DNA from: Longimicrobium sp.
GTDB taxonomy: Bacteria; Gemmatimonadota; Gemmatimonadetes; Longimicrobiales; Longimicrobiaceae
Direction of reading: 5' to 3'
NCBI RefSeq assembly: GCF_036388275.1
Contig: NZ_DASVSF010000083.1
Location: 1-64,000 of the forward strand
Length of the DNA: 64,000 bases
The notes below the pieces were generated by a model, which saw nothing but the letters and a program-made list of their open reading frames with translations, was not told where the DNA came from and searched no databases. Positions within the stretch are counted from its first letter, which is position 1. Each line of letters starts with the position of its first letter. The translations under genes were made by a program, and so were the position numbers. Below, in pieces: positions 37,466 to 46,342 of the stretch.

Positions 37466-38224
37466 CTAAGCTGCCTGCCGCTGCTCGGCAAGCGTGCCCT
37501 GCCCGAACGGCGTCCCCGTGGCGGCTTCGATGGCCTCGACCACGGCGCGGGCGATGCGCGGCTGTTCCTTGATCGCCGCCCAGTTCTCGCGGACGAACTC
37601 CTTGAGGTTGCGCGCCTTGCGGTTCATGCGGATCTCGGCGGTGTCGCCCACGCGCGGCCCCACGGTGCGCACGAACTCCAGCATGGCCTCGTGCTCGCCC
37701 GCGGGTGCGGGTGCCGGCTGGGGCGCGGCGCGTGTGGATGTGCGGGTGCTGGCGGGAAGCACGTCCACCGGAAGCTCGGGCGGGTCCCAGCGGAACGACG
37801 AGCCATCGCGCGTCTTGCCGCGGAACCGGCCGCCCTCGTGCACGCGGGCGAAGGTCTCGTCGAGCGTGTACAGGTAGCGCCCGATGCCCCACTGCACGGC
37901 GGCGCGCTTCATGGCGCCGGAAAGGCCGCCCTTCACGCCCTCGACGTCGGTGTTCTCGGCGCCGTCGTACTTGGTGACCCACTCGCCGCCCACGCGCACG
38001 GAAAGGCCGCAGACCACGCCGCCGTCCGGGCCGGGGGCGAACTCGTTGCGCCAGTTCTCCGGCCCCACCACGTTGTCCAGCCGGGCCTGGATGGCGCGGT
38101 TGGTGACGTAGGGAACGCAGATGGCCCACACGCGGCCGTTCTTTTCGCCTGCGGTCTGCACCCGCCACTCGATGGCGTCGGGCTCGAAGAAGTCCTGAAG
38201 CGCCTTGAAGTCGATCTCCACCAT
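37466..38224 (-). CDS. Rad52/Rad22-like single-strand annealing protein
   Basis: 252 residues. Residues ~1-130 match the Rad52 annealing core: FEPDAIEWRVQTAG, VPYVTNRAIQARLDNVVGPE, VVCGLSVRVGGEWVTKYDGA, GLSGAMKRAAVQWGIGRYLY. The family anneals complementary ssDNA in recombination and repair; phage and DdrA-like bacterial versions exist. A Pro/Ala linker leads to a helical C-terminal domain of unknown role. ATG 38224 has GGAGGG 9 nt upstream; GTG 38239 is in frame. It is monocistronic with a strong promoter. No phage genes adjoin it, so it seems a resident repair gene. Confidence 0.85.
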   Translation of the reverse strand: MVEIDFKALQDFFEPDAIEWRVQTAGEKNGRVWAICVPYVTNRAIQARLDNVVGPENWRNEFAPGPDGGVVCGLSVRVGGEWVTKYDGAENTDVEGVKGGLSGAMKRAAVQWGIGRYLYTLDETFARVHEGGRFRGKTRDGSSFRWDPPELPVDVLPASTRTSTRAAPQPAPAPAGEHEAMLEFVRTVGPRVGDTAEIRMNRKARNLKEFVRENWAAIKEQPRIARAVVEAIEAATGTPFGQGTLAEQRQAA

Positions 38225-38293
38225 CGGGTTACCCTCCACGCTCTCGTAGCACCGGCCGCCACCGCGCGGCCGGACCCGCTCATCCTGCTACGG

Positions 38294-38322
38294 AATCTAT
38301 TCGGGTTTTGTTCGGGCGTCAA
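38294..38322 (-). promoter_or_regulatory. Sigma70-type promoter of the Rad52-like gene
   Basis: On the minus strand: TTGACG (38322-38317), a 17-nt spacer, TAGATT (38299-38294). The predicted leader to ATG 38224 is about 60 nt. Confidence 0.7.
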
Positions 38323-38405
38323 GGGAGGGGAGGGGCAACGACGAGCGCGGGGCAGACCGGACCTGCGTCTGCCCCGCCGTGACCTTCATGACCGTGATTG
38401 CGTAG

Positions 38406-39293
38406 TTACCGCTGTTCCCGCCGCACGCGCACCGGCGCATCCAGCCGCACCGTGGCCGAGGAGCCTGCGGGGATCACCGCGTCGATGTCCTGGCCGCCGA
38501 TGGCCACCGCCGTCCCCGCCGCCGCGCCGACGACGGCGCCACGGACCGTGCTCCGCCGGTCGCCGCCCAGCACCCGGCCCGCCACGCCGCCCACGACGGC
38601 GCCGCCGCCGATGGTCGCCGCCTTGCGCCCGGCGCTCTGCCGGCTGCGCCGCTGCACGCCGGGCTCACCCACCACCGTCACGTCGATGGGGTACGTCTCC
38701 CCGTTGTGGCGGATGGAGGTGAAGGTCACCGCCAGGTCCGTCCCGCGTGTCACGTTGCCCGACGGGCGCGCCCGGGTCACCCGGCCGCGCACCGTGGCGC
38801 CCGCGGGGATCACCGTGCGCCCCTCGCTGTCCGTCAGCGACTCGGAGAGCGTGGCGGTGAAGGTGTCGCCCACGCCCATCGTCCGCGTGCTCACCTGCTG
38901 GTTGAAGCTCACGCCGAAGGTGCTGCCGCTGGGCGCCGTGCGCGTCACGTAGCTGGGGCCCGAGGACCCTCGCTCCGCCGGGGCTTTTGCGCTGCTCCGG
39001 GGCTGGCTGCGCTCGGCGGCCGGCGCGGGCTGGCCGGCCGGCTGCGGCGCGGGGGCGGGCGCCGCGAACGACAGGGGCCGCGGCGTGGCCAGCGAGTCCA
39101 CCGGCGGGCCGTCCTCGCCCCGCACCTCGATGGTGGTGTCGGGGGTGATGGCGGCCAGGCTCAGGTCGCGCTCCAGCGCTCGGCGCTCCAGCACGGCGCG
39201 CTCGGAGGTGTCCTCTCCCTGGCCGCAGGCGACCAACAGGGAGGACAGCGGCAGCGCCAGGGCCAGGGCGGCAGCGAGTGTCTTGTGAGTCAT
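38406..39293 (-). CDS. Lipoprotein with Pro/Ala linker and glycine-zipper region
   Basis: 295 residues. Lipoprotein signal with lipobox LLVAC (Cys near residue 23), a 90-residue Pro/Ala/Ser linker, then a beta-rich region: SYVTRTAPSGSTFGVSFNQQ, DTFTATLSESLTDSEGRTVI, GATVRGRVTRARPSGNVTRG. This resembles the C-terminal barrel of TrbI/VirB10-type proteins only loosely. Two glycine-zipper stretches follow (GGGAVVGGVAGRVLGG, GAVVGAAAGTAVAIGG). Function unknown; probably outer-membrane associated. ATG 39293 with AAGGAG 7 nt upstream. Divergent from the ABC exporter. Confidence 0.75.
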   Translation of the reverse strand: MTHKTLAAALALALPLSSLLVACGQGEDTSERAVLERRALERDLSLAAITPDTTIEVRGEDGPPVDSLATPRPLSFAAPAPAPQPAGQPAPAAERSQPRSSAKAPAERGSSGPSYVTRTAPSGSTFGVSFNQQVSTRTMGVGDTFTATLSESLTDSEGRTVIPAGATVRGRVTRARPSGNVTRGTDLAVTFTSIRHNGETYPIDVTVVGEPGVQRRSRQSAGRKAATIGGGAVVGGVAGRVLGGDRRSTVRGAVVGAAAGTAVAIGGQDIDAVIPAGSSATVRLDAPVRVRREQR

Positions 39294-39320
39294 GAAACGG
39301 CTCCTTCGTCAGGTCATTGC

Positions 39321-39349
39321 TTGTGTTTCGGCCAGGGCGACCCTAAGCT
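39321..39349 (+). promoter_or_regulatory. Possible promoter of the ABC exporter operon
   Basis: TTGTGT (39321-39326), a 17-nt spacer, TAAGCT (39344-39349), 62 nt before ATG 39412. Moderate match only. Confidence 0.35.
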
Positions 39350-39411
39350 CAGGTTCCGCGTCAGCCCCCCGATTGCCGGGTTACAAGGGCAACGCCCGTA
39401 CCCAATGGTCC

Positions 39412-41199
39412 ATGAAGGCGCTCAAGGCACTCGTTCCCTACCTCCGGCGCTATCGCCTGTCCATCGCGCTGGGGCTGCTGGCCGTCGTGGCCGCCAACGG
39501 CGTGGCCGCCCTCAGCCTGGAGGCCATCAAGCACGGCGTCGACGCGCTCAGCGAGCCAGGCGCCACCCGCAACGACGTGGCGCGATGGGCCGCCATCTCG
39601 GTGGGGCTGGCCCTGCTGACGGGGCTGGGACGCTTCTGGATGCGCGACATCCTGAACGGCACCAGCCGCCGGGTGGAGGCCGACCTGCGCGACGACTTCT
39701 TCGCGCACCTGCTGACGCTGGACGCGTCGTTCTACGCCCGGCACCCCACGGGCGAGATCATGTCGCGCGCGACCAACGACATCCAGGCCGTGCGGATGGT
39801 GGCGGGTCCGGCGTACATGTACCTGGTCAACACGCTCGTCTTCGGGGTGATCGCCGTGGTGCGGATGGCGTGGATCGACCCGTGGATGACCTTCATCTCC
39901 CTGGTCCCCATGCTCCTGCTGCCGCCGGTGACCGTAGGCTTCGGGCGGATCATCCACGACCGCTTCACCCGCATCCAGGAGCAGATCGGCCTGCTGTCCA
40001 CGATGGCGCAGGAGAACCTGGCCGGGCAGCGCATCGTCAAGGCGTATGGGCAGGAGGCGCCCCAGTCCGCGCGCTTCCGCGAGCTTTCGGCCGAGGCGAT
40101 GCGCCGCAACGTGGAGCTGGCGCGCACGTCGGGGCTCTTCTATCCCAGCCTGGGGCTGCTCGCCGGGCTGGCCATGGCCGTCGCCCTGCTGGCGGGCGGG
40201 CGCGCCATCCTGGCCGGGCGCATCACCATCGGCGACTTCGTGCTGTTCGTGCTGTACCTGGGGCAGCTCGCCTGGCCCATGATCGCCCTGGGGTGGGTGA
40301 CCAACCTGTTCCAGCGGGGCGCCGCCTCCATGGCCCGCGTCTCGGAAGTTCTCGGAGCCGAGCCGCGGGTGCGCGACGCCCCCGATGCCGCGGCGCCGGA
40401 GTCCATCCGCGGCGAGATCGAGTTCCGCGGCGTGTCGTTCCGCTATCCCGGCGCCGACCGCGACGTGCTTCGCGACATCAGCTTCCTCGTTCCGGCCGGC
40501 TCCACCGTGGCCGTGGTGGGGCCCACCGGCTCGGGCAAATCCACGCTGGTGTCGCTGCTGGCCCGCCTGTTCGACCCCACCGGCGGTGCGGTGACGGTGG
40601 ATGGCGTGCCGGTGGACCGCTGGCCCCTGGCGCGGCTGCGGCACGCCGTGGCCCTGGTGCCGCAGGATACCTTTCTGTTCTCGGCCAGCATCGAGGAAAA
40701 CCTGGCGCTGGGGTTCGACGAGGCCGATGAGGCCAGCCGCCTGGCCCGCGTGCGCGCGGCGGCGGCCGTGGCCCGGCTGGACGAGACGGTGTCTGAGTTT
40801 CCCGGCGGATATGCGACCGTGCTAGGGGAGCGGGGGATAAACCTGTCGGGCGGGCAGAAGCAGCGCGCGGCACTGGCCCGCGCCGTGGCCCGCGACGCGC
40901 CCATCCTGGTGCTCGACGACGCGCTCTCGGCCGTGGACACGCACACGGAGCACGAGATCCTGGACGGGCTGAAGCAGGTTTTCGCGGGGCGCACCAGCGT
41001 AATCGTCAGCCACCGCGTGGCGGCGGTGATGGACGCGGACCTGATCCTGGTGCTGGATGACGGCCGGCTGGCGGAGCGCGGCACGCACGCCGAGCTGCTG
41101 CGCGCCGGAGGGCTGTATGCCGCCCTGCAGCGGCGCCAGATGCTGGAGGCGCAGGTGGAAGGCGACGATCTCCTTGCAGCCGCGTCAGGCGGGGTCTAG
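39412..41199 (+). CDS. ABC exporter, fused permease-ATPase (MdlA/MsbA-like)
   Basis: 595 residues, a half-transporter that would dimerise. The N-terminal ~310 residues contain six helices and the exporter coupling motif HPTGEIMSRATNDIQAVR. The C-terminal ATPase has Walker A GPTGSGKST, Q-loop VPQDTFLFSASIEEN, signature LSGGQKQR, Walker B ILVLDDALSAVD and H-loop SHR. It exports lipids, drugs or peptides; substrate unknown. ATG 39412 is chosen by homology to the usual N-terminus. It lies 39 bp before a histidine kinase gene on the same strand. Confidence 0.92.
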   Translation: MKALKALVPYLRRYRLSIALGLLAVVAANGVAALSLEAIKHGVDALSEPGATRNDVARWAAISVGLALLTGLGRFWMRDILNGTSRRVEADLRDDFFAHLLTLDASFYARHPTGEIMSRATNDIQAVRMVAGPAYMYLVNTLVFGVIAVVRMAWIDPWMTFISLVPMLLLPPVTVGFGRIIHDRFTRIQEQIGLLSTMAQENLAGQRIVKAYGQEAPQSARFRELSAEAMRRNVELARTSGLFYPSLGLLAGLAMAVALLAGGRAILAGRITIGDFVLFVLYLGQLAWPMIALGWVTNLFQRGAASMARVSEVLGAEPRVRDAPDAAAPESIRGEIEFRGVSFRYPGADRDVLRDISFLVPAGSTVAVVGPTGSGKSTLVSLLARLFDPTGGAVTVDGVPVDRWPLARLRHAVALVPQDTFLFSASIEENLALGFDEADEASRLARVRAAAAVARLDETVSEFPGGYATVLGERGINLSGGQKQRAALARAVARDAPILVLDDALSAVDTHTEHEILDGLKQVFAGRTSVIVSHRVAAVMDADLILVLDDGRLAERGTHAELLRAGGLYAALQRRQMLEAQVEGDDLLAAASGGV

Positions 41200-41238
41200 A
41201 TTCGGGCCTGGCATCAGTTCCCACCCGCGCCGATCGGC

Positions 41239-42216
41239 ATGGAACACCTTCACGTTCACCTTCAGGGCGATTCCGGCACCGCGCAGCGCCTGCGCGAGGT
41301 GCTGGCCCGCGAGGGGTTTCGCGTCGTGGAGCCGCCCCCGGAAAAGCCGGCGGGCGCGATCGTCGTGCAGGTGCGCGCCAACGGCATCAACGGCGCCAGC
41401 GCGGAAGTGGAGATGGAGGCGCGGGTGGAGGAGCTGGAGCGCAGCGTGCTGGAGCTGCGCAACCTGGACGTGGCCAAGTCGCAGTTCCTGACCAACGTTT
41501 CGCACGAGCTCCGCACGCCCCTCACCGCCATCGTCACCTACGGCGAAATCCTGCGCGACGGGCTGCTGGGGGAGATCTCCGCCCGGCAGCGCGACGCCAT
41601 CGAGTCGATGATCGGCTCGTGCCGGCAGCTGCTGGCGATGATCGAGGAAATCCTCACCTACGCGCGCTCCACCGCCACCACCATCGACATCCGCCCGGGC
41701 GAGTTCGGGCTTCGCGAGATGGTGGCCGAAGTGCGCCGAATGAACGAGTCGCTGCTGGACCGCAAGAACCTCACGTTCAGCGTGGAGCTGGGCGAGGGCC
41801 TCCCCCCCGTGTGGGCCGACCGCGACAAGGTGGCGCACGTGCTGCGCAACTTGATGGGCAACGCCATCAAGTTCACCCCCGAGGGCGGGTGGGTGAAGGT
41901 GCAGGCCCGGGCGGCGCCGGGGCAGCCGGGGTGGCTGCAGATCGAGGTGGCCGACAACGGAATCGGCATCGAGCCCGAGCACCACGAGCTGATCTTCCGC
42001 GAGTTCGCGCAGGTGGATTCGTCGCGCGCGCGCATCCACCACGGCACCGGGCTGGGCCTTTCCATCGCCCGGCGCTTCGTGGAGCTGCACGGCGGCCGCA
42101 TCTGGGTGGAAAGCGGGCTGGGCGAAGGCAGTCGCTTCTTCTTCACCCTTCCCTCCACCGAGGCGGTTCCGGCGGAGGGCGAAGCGCCCCGCGGCGTGGG
42201 GGGCGCGGGGGGGTGA
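41239..42216 (+). CDS. Soluble sensor histidine kinase
   Basis: 325 residues, no transmembrane segment. A ~55-residue N-terminal segment, then a coiled coil (VEMEARVEELERSVLELRNL), HisKA with H89 in NVSHELRTPLTAI, and a complete HATPase: NLMGNAIKFTPEGG (N box), VADNGIGI (G1), FREF (F box), GTGLGLSIARR (G2). The input is probably cytosolic or supplied by a partner. Its stop overlaps the start of the receiver gene (GTGA), making a coupled two-component pair downstream of the exporter. Confidence 0.93.
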   Translation: MEHLHVHLQGDSGTAQRLREVLAREGFRVVEPPPEKPAGAIVVQVRANGINGASAEVEMEARVEELERSVLELRNLDVAKSQFLTNVSHELRTPLTAIVTYGEILRDGLLGEISARQRDAIESMIGSCRQLLAMIEEILTYARSTATTIDIRPGEFGLREMVAEVRRMNESLLDRKNLTFSVELGEGLPPVWADRDKVAHVLRNLMGNAIKFTPEGGWVKVQARAAPGQPGWLQIEVADNGIGIEPEHHELIFREFAQVDSSRARIHHGTGLGLSIARRFVELHGGRIWVESGLGEGSRFFFTLPSTEAVPAEGEAPRGVGGAGG

Positions 42217-42596
42217 TCGAGCGGAGCATCCTTCTGGTCGAGGACAGCGAAGCCATCCGCACCGCCTTCACCATCCTGCTGGAAGACGCGGGGTACCGGG
42301 TGATGGGCGCGGGGATGGGTGGCGAGGCGCTGCGCATGGCCGGCGAGCACGCTCCGGACCTGGTGCTGCTGGACATGGGGCTTCCCGACATGTCGGGGCT
42401 GGACGTGGTCCGCCGCCTCAAGGCCAATCCCGCCACGGTGGACATCCCCGTCGTCGCGCTCACGGGCCGCGACGAAGATGCCGACCGGCAGGCGTGCCTG
42501 GCCGCGGGCTGCGCCGCCTACCTGGTGAAGCCCGTCGACACCCAGCGCCTGGTGCGCGACCTCCCCGGCTTCATGACCGCGTCCCCCGCGGCCTGA
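42213..42596 (+). CDS. Single-domain response regulator
   Basis: 127 residues, a stand-alone receiver. Acidic pocket VEDSE, phospho-acceptor Asp in LVLLDMGLPDMSGLDV, Thr in VALTGRD and Lys in YLVKPVD are all present. There is no output domain, so it probably passes phosphate on or acts by protein contact. GTG start at 42213 overlaps the kinase stop, which pairs it with that kinase. Confidence 0.92.
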   Translation: MIERSILLVEDSEAIRTAFTILLEDAGYRVMGAGMGGEALRMAGEHAPDLVLLDMGLPDMSGLDVVRRLKANPATVDIPVVALTGRDEDADRQACLAAGCAAYLVKPVDTQRLVRDLPGFMTASPAA

Positions 42597-42626
42597 TTTC
42601 CACCACATCCACGGCTGGAAAGCGGA

Positions 42627-42780
42627 AAGCCCCGGCTCGGGCCGCTGTCGCGTCCCGCCCGGGGCTTCACCTGCACGCCCGCCGCACCTGCCGAAGCCGC
42701 CGGATGTCATCCCGATGGAGCGGCCCCGAAGAACCTGCCCGTACACTACGAATTGCAGCGACTGAGGGATCCGCCACACA
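42627..42780. repeat. Hairpin terminator followed by module B (reverse copy)
   Basis: AAGCCCCGG (42627-42635) pairs with CCGGGGCTT (42659-42667) as a terminator between convergent genes. The 16-nt GGCTTCACCTGCACGC at 42663-42678 recurs at 50100-50115 beside another hairpin. Module B, reverse, covers 42705-42780. The rest of 42781-42899 shows nothing recognisable. Confidence 0.7.
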
Positions 42781-42899
42781 GTGCGGACGCGCTCCTGGCC
42801 GCAGATGCGCCGTCCCTATCTCTTCCCCCCAGCCCTGAGCGGCCAAGCACAGCCGACGCGACGGCCCACCAGGCCGAAACGTGCGCGGAATCCCCTCGC

Positions 42900-44030
42900 C
42901 TACTCCAGCAGGGCAGGAAGACGCACCGTAAAGGCCGTGCCTTCGTCGCCGCTGCTGACGTCCAGGCGCCCGCCGTGCTCGCGAACGATGCGGCGGCAGA
43001 TGAAGAGCCCCAGCCCCGTCCCCTCGTCCCCCGGCTTGGTGGTGAACAGGGGATCGAAGATGCGCGGAAGCTGGTCGGCCGGAATGGGCGGCCCGTCGTT
43101 CCAGAACTCCAGCACCACCGCGGGGTCCGCCTGATGATCCGCCCGGGCGGTGACGCGCAGCGTGCGCCCGCTCTCCGCCAACGCCTGCTCGGCGTTCACT
43201 ACCACGTTCAGGAACACCTGCTGAAGCTGGTGCCGGTCGCCGCTGACCGCCGGCAGGTCGTCGGGAACCTGCACCTGCAGCTCGACGCCCGTCGTCCGCA
43301 GCTTCTTTTCGCGCATTCCCAGCGTCGCCGTCACCACCGAGCCCACGTCCACCGGGTAGCGCTCCGCCGGGTGCCGCCGCGCGAAGTTCAGCATGTCGCC
43401 GACGATGTGGGTGCAGCGATCCACCGCGTCCACGATCTCGCGCAGCTGGTCGGCCATCTGCGGGTCCGTCGCGCGGCGCTGAAGGAGCTGCGCATGCGCG
43501 CTGATCACCGCCAGCGGGTTGTTCAGGTCGTGCGCCACGCTTCCCGACAGCAGCCCCAGCGTGAACAGCTTGTCGCGCTCGGCCAGGTGCTCCTCCATGT
43601 GCTGCCGCTCTTCCCACAGGCGCCGCGTGCGCAGGTGCGACTGGATGCGGGCGCGCAGCTCGGCCCCGCGGAAGGGCTTCGTCACGTAGTCGCTGGCGCC
43701 CGCGTCGAAGGCGGCGTACACGCTTTCGGGATCGGTCTTGGCCGTCACCATCAGCACGGGCAGGCGAAGCGCGTCCCACCGCTGCCGGGCGTAGTGGCAG
43801 ATCTCCAGCCCCGAAACTCCCGGCAGCATCCAGTCCAGCAGCAGCATGTCGGGGGCGCCCTGCTCGTCGAGGAAGCGGATGGCCGTCTCGCCGTCGGCCG
43901 CCACGCTCACCCGGTATCCCGCCTGCTCCAGGATCATCCGCAGCACGCGCGCGGCCGACGCATCGTCCTCGGCGATCAGCAGGTGCTCGCCGCCGCCGCG
44001 CGCCAGCGCGTGCGCCTGTCCCTCCGTCAC
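42900..44030 (-). CDS. Hybrid REC - histidine kinase
   Basis: 376 residues. The N-terminal receiver (about 15-130) has AEDDASAARVL, phospho-acceptor D66 in LLLDWMLPGVSG and the lysine in YVTKPF. HisKA has H167 in GSVAHDLNNPLAVI, the DLNNP variant seen in NtrB-like and cyanobacterial kinases. HATPase boxes are NVVVNAEQAL, FWNDGPPIP and GTGLGLFICRR. A receiver before the kinase suggests it is an intermediate in a relay. Its GTG start overlaps the stop of the HD hydrolase (GTGA). Confidence 0.92.
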   Translation of the reverse strand: MTEGQAHALARGGGEHLLIAEDDASAARVLRMILEQAGYRVSVAADGETAIRFLDEQGAPDMLLLDWMLPGVSGLEICHYARQRWDALRLPVLMVTAKTDPESVYAAFDAGASDYVTKPFRGAELRARIQSHLRTRRLWEERQHMEEHLAERDKLFTLGLLSGSVAHDLNNPLAVISAHAQLLQRRATDPQMADQLREIVDAVDRCTHIVGDMLNFARRHPAERYPVDVGSVVTATLGMREKKLRTTGVELQVQVPDDLPAVSGDRHQLQQVFLNVVVNAEQALAESGRTLRVTARADHQADPAVVLEFWNDGPPIPADQLPRIFDPLFTTKPGDEGTGLGLFICRRIVREHGGRLDVSSGDEGTAFTVRLPALLE

Positions 44031-45370
44031 AGCAGCGGCTCCGGCCGGGCCAGGCGGGCACGCGCGGCTTCGGCATCCATCGACAGCAGCGGCATCAGGC
44101 GGTCGGGGGCAATCTCCCGGCGCTCCATGGTGAACACGCGAAAGGCCCGGGCGCTCAGGTAAAGGTCGTGCGACACCTGCGGCAGGCCGATCAGCCCCGC
44201 GCGGCCGCTTTCCGTCAGGCGCTGCACCGCGCCGGAGCGGCGGAGCAGCAACAGGTCCAGCCCCAGCATCCGCGGCTTTTCGGGGTAGTCCACCAGCACA
44301 CATCCTTCGTCGAGCCCCAGCTCGCCCGCCAGCCGGGCCTCCAGCGCGCTCCGCAGCTCCCCGTCGGACGCCACCCACGTATCCCCCGCCATCCCCCGCA
44401 GCGCCTCCGCCGGCAGCTCCAGTGCGCGCTTGGGAAGCCGGCGGCGCCGTACCGCGGGAATCCACCGGTCCGCCACCCGCCGCGCCGCGGGATCGTCCAT
44501 GTCCGCCGCGCGCAGCTCCAATATGGTCATCAGCCGCTCGTCGGACTGGCCCACCAGCTCCTCGGCCCCGATCACGCCGCCCCGCAGCGCGTCGTGCACC
44601 AGCCGCTTGTACAGCGCCGTCGCCGAGCGGACTGCGTGGTGCCAGTAGACGTTGCGGAACATCTGGTACTTGGAGAAGAGCAGCGACTCCAGCGCGGACA
44701 GCCCCTTTTCGTGGATGCCCACCTCGGCGAGCCCTGTGTGGGGATCGGGGAGGATGGCGATGGCGTGCAGCAGCCGGTCGACGTCTACCTCGCCGTACGG
44801 AACGCCGCAGAAGCGCGCGTCGCGGCGAAGGTACTCGATCTTGTCCAGGTCCAGGCTCCCCGACACCAGCCCCTGCAGGGGCGACTCCGACCGGCCGCGG
44901 ATCATGTCGGCGATGCGGGCCGGGGCGTCGGGGGCCAGCGCCTCGAGCGTGCCGCGAATGGGCTCCGCGCACAGGAACCGCTCCGCCAGCTCCTCGTGGT
45001 CGCTGCTCACCAGCTCTTCGCCGAGCTCCTCCAGCGCGTGCGAGAACGGGTAGTGCCCCACGTCGTGAAGCAGCGCCGCGTACGGCGCCAGGCGGCAGTC
45101 CACCGGGTCCACGCTTCCCAGCTCGCCGCGGTCGCCCAGGAACGTCAGCGCCATCCGGGCCAGGTGGTACACGCCCAGCGCGTGGTCGAAGCGCGTGTGC
45201 ACCGCGCCGGGATACACCAGGTACGCCAGGCCCAGCTGCCGGATGTGGCGCAGCCGCTGGAACTGGGGCGTGTCGATGATCCGGACGGCCGTGGCGTCCA
45301 GCCGGATGGTGTTCCAGAGCGGGTCGCGAACGACCTCGAACTCGCGCGAGGGATCGGTGCGGGAATGCAT
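44027..45370 (-). CDS. HD-domain phosphohydrolase (dGTPase/SAMHD1-like)
   Basis: 447 residues. The HD metal site is clear: H in RFDHALGVYHL, HD in ALLHDVGHYPFSHALEE, and a later Asp in SGSLDLDKIEYLRRDA. The upstream RIIDTPQFQRLRHIRQLG is typical of the dGTPase/SAMHD1-like branch, which hydrolyses dNTPs or other nucleotides. ATG 45370. It is translationally coupled to the downstream hybrid kinase, an unusual pairing. Confidence 0.9.
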   Translation of the reverse strand: MHSRTDPSREFEVVRDPLWNTIRLDATAVRIIDTPQFQRLRHIRQLGLAYLVYPGAVHTRFDHALGVYHLARMALTFLGDRGELGSVDPVDCRLAPYAALLHDVGHYPFSHALEELGEELVSSDHEELAERFLCAEPIRGTLEALAPDAPARIADMIRGRSESPLQGLVSGSLDLDKIEYLRRDARFCGVPYGEVDVDRLLHAIAILPDPHTGLAEVGIHEKGLSALESLLFSKYQMFRNVYWHHAVRSATALYKRLVHDALRGGVIGAEELVGQSDERLMTILELRAADMDDPAARRVADRWIPAVRRRRLPKRALELPAEALRGMAGDTWVASDGELRSALEARLAGELGLDEGCVLVDYPEKPRMLGLDLLLLRRSGAVQRLTESGRAGLIGLPQVSHDLYLSARAFRVFTMERREIAPDRLMPLLSMDAEAARARLARPEPLL

Positions 45371-45547
45371 GAGGGGCGGGAGTGTACCGGCGGGCGGGGC
45401 GGGGTGTCAAGGCGCCCAGCCCCGGCGCGCACACTGGGCACGTCGCGCTCGCGAGCCAAGACGAGCGGCATACAGCATCCGCCACAGGTGGTACGCGAAT
45501 GTCCACATGTGGCGTGAACGGAGTACGCGCTTTGTGAAAGAAAACCC

Positions 45548-45576
45548 TTGCGTTTATTGAGGAATTGACTTAGCCT
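45548..45576 (+). promoter_or_regulatory. Possible promoter of the vapBC45-like operon
   Basis: TTGCGT (45548-45553), a 17-nt spacer, TAGCCT (45571-45576), about 60 nt before ATG 45638. It lies in a locally AT-rich patch of an otherwise featureless 267-nt spacer. Confidence 0.4.
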
Positions 45577-45637
45577 TGTGACCTCGCCCGCATGTCCATT
45601 TGTGGAAGGCGGGCCGTCCCGAACGCAGGAGGCGCCC

Positions 45638-46342
45638 ATGCAGATCGGAACCGGAATCTACACGCCCAGCGAGGCGGCGTCTCTGCTCAACGAGCGCCCC
45701 GACACGGTGAACCGCTGGGCGTGGGGGTATTCGCGCACCCGCAACGACCAGCACAAGGCGCATCCGCCGCTGATCAGGACCGAGCTGCCCCGGGTCGACG
45801 GCCAGAAGGCCATCACCTTCGTGGAGCTCATCGAACTGCTGTACATCCGCGCGTTCGAGCGGGCGGGGGTCTCCTGGAACCAGATCAAGGAGGCGGCCCG
45901 GGTGGCGGCGCGAATGTTCTCGACCGACCACCCGTTCGCGCTTCGCCACCTGTACGTGGACCCGGGCAGCCTGTACGGATCGCTGCGCGAGGAGGACGGT
46001 TCGGAATCGCTGGTCCAGCTGGTGGGCCACGGGCAGCACGCCATGCCGCAGCTGGTGAAGCCGTACCTGGAGCAGATCGAGTTCGACGTGAACGACGTCG
46101 CGCGGCGGTGGTGGCCGATGGGAAAGGCGGCGGGGATCGTGGTCGACCCCATGAAGGCGTTCGGCGCGCCCGTCGTGGAGCAGGTGGGGATCAGGGCCCG
46201 GTCGCTGGCCGCCGCCTACGACGCCGAGCTTCCGGCTTTTGGCGCGGGGGCCGTGAACCGCGTCGCGTGGACGTACGACATCGAACCCGAACACGTGCAG
46301 GCGGCTCTCCGGTTCCGCGAATGGCAGAGCCGCGCGGCCTGA
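45638..46342 (+). CDS. Antitoxin, DUF433 family (VapB45-like)
   Basis: 234 residues. An N-terminal helix-turn-helix region (IYTPSEAASLLNERPDTVNRW) and a central helical part (ITFVELIELLYIRAFERAG) precede a C-terminal DUF433 domain (NRVAWTYDIEPEHVQAALRF). Size and order match Mycobacterium VapB45 (Rv2018). It would bind its own promoter and neutralise the downstream toxin. ATG 45638 with AGGAGG at 45627-45632, 5 nt away. Its 3' end overlaps the toxin gene by 22 bp. Confidence 0.85.
   Translation: MQIGTGIYTPSEAASLLNERPDTVNRWAWGYSRTRNDQHKAHPPLIRTELPRVDGQKAITFVELIELLYIRAFERAGVSWNQIKEAARVAARMFSTDHPFALRHLYVDPGSLYGSLREEDGSESLVQLVGHGQHAMPQLVKPYLEQIEFDVNDVARRWWPMGKAAGIVVDPMKAFGAPVVEQVGIRARSLAAAYDAELPAFGAGAVNRVAWTYDIEPEHVQAALRFREWQSRAA

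Noticed and set aside
42900..45506. One long open frame on the minus strand covering both the REC-kinase and most of the HD hydrolase gene
   Set aside because: The upstream part is out of frame with the real HD gene; the kinase starts at GTG 44030 with a GTGA overlap.
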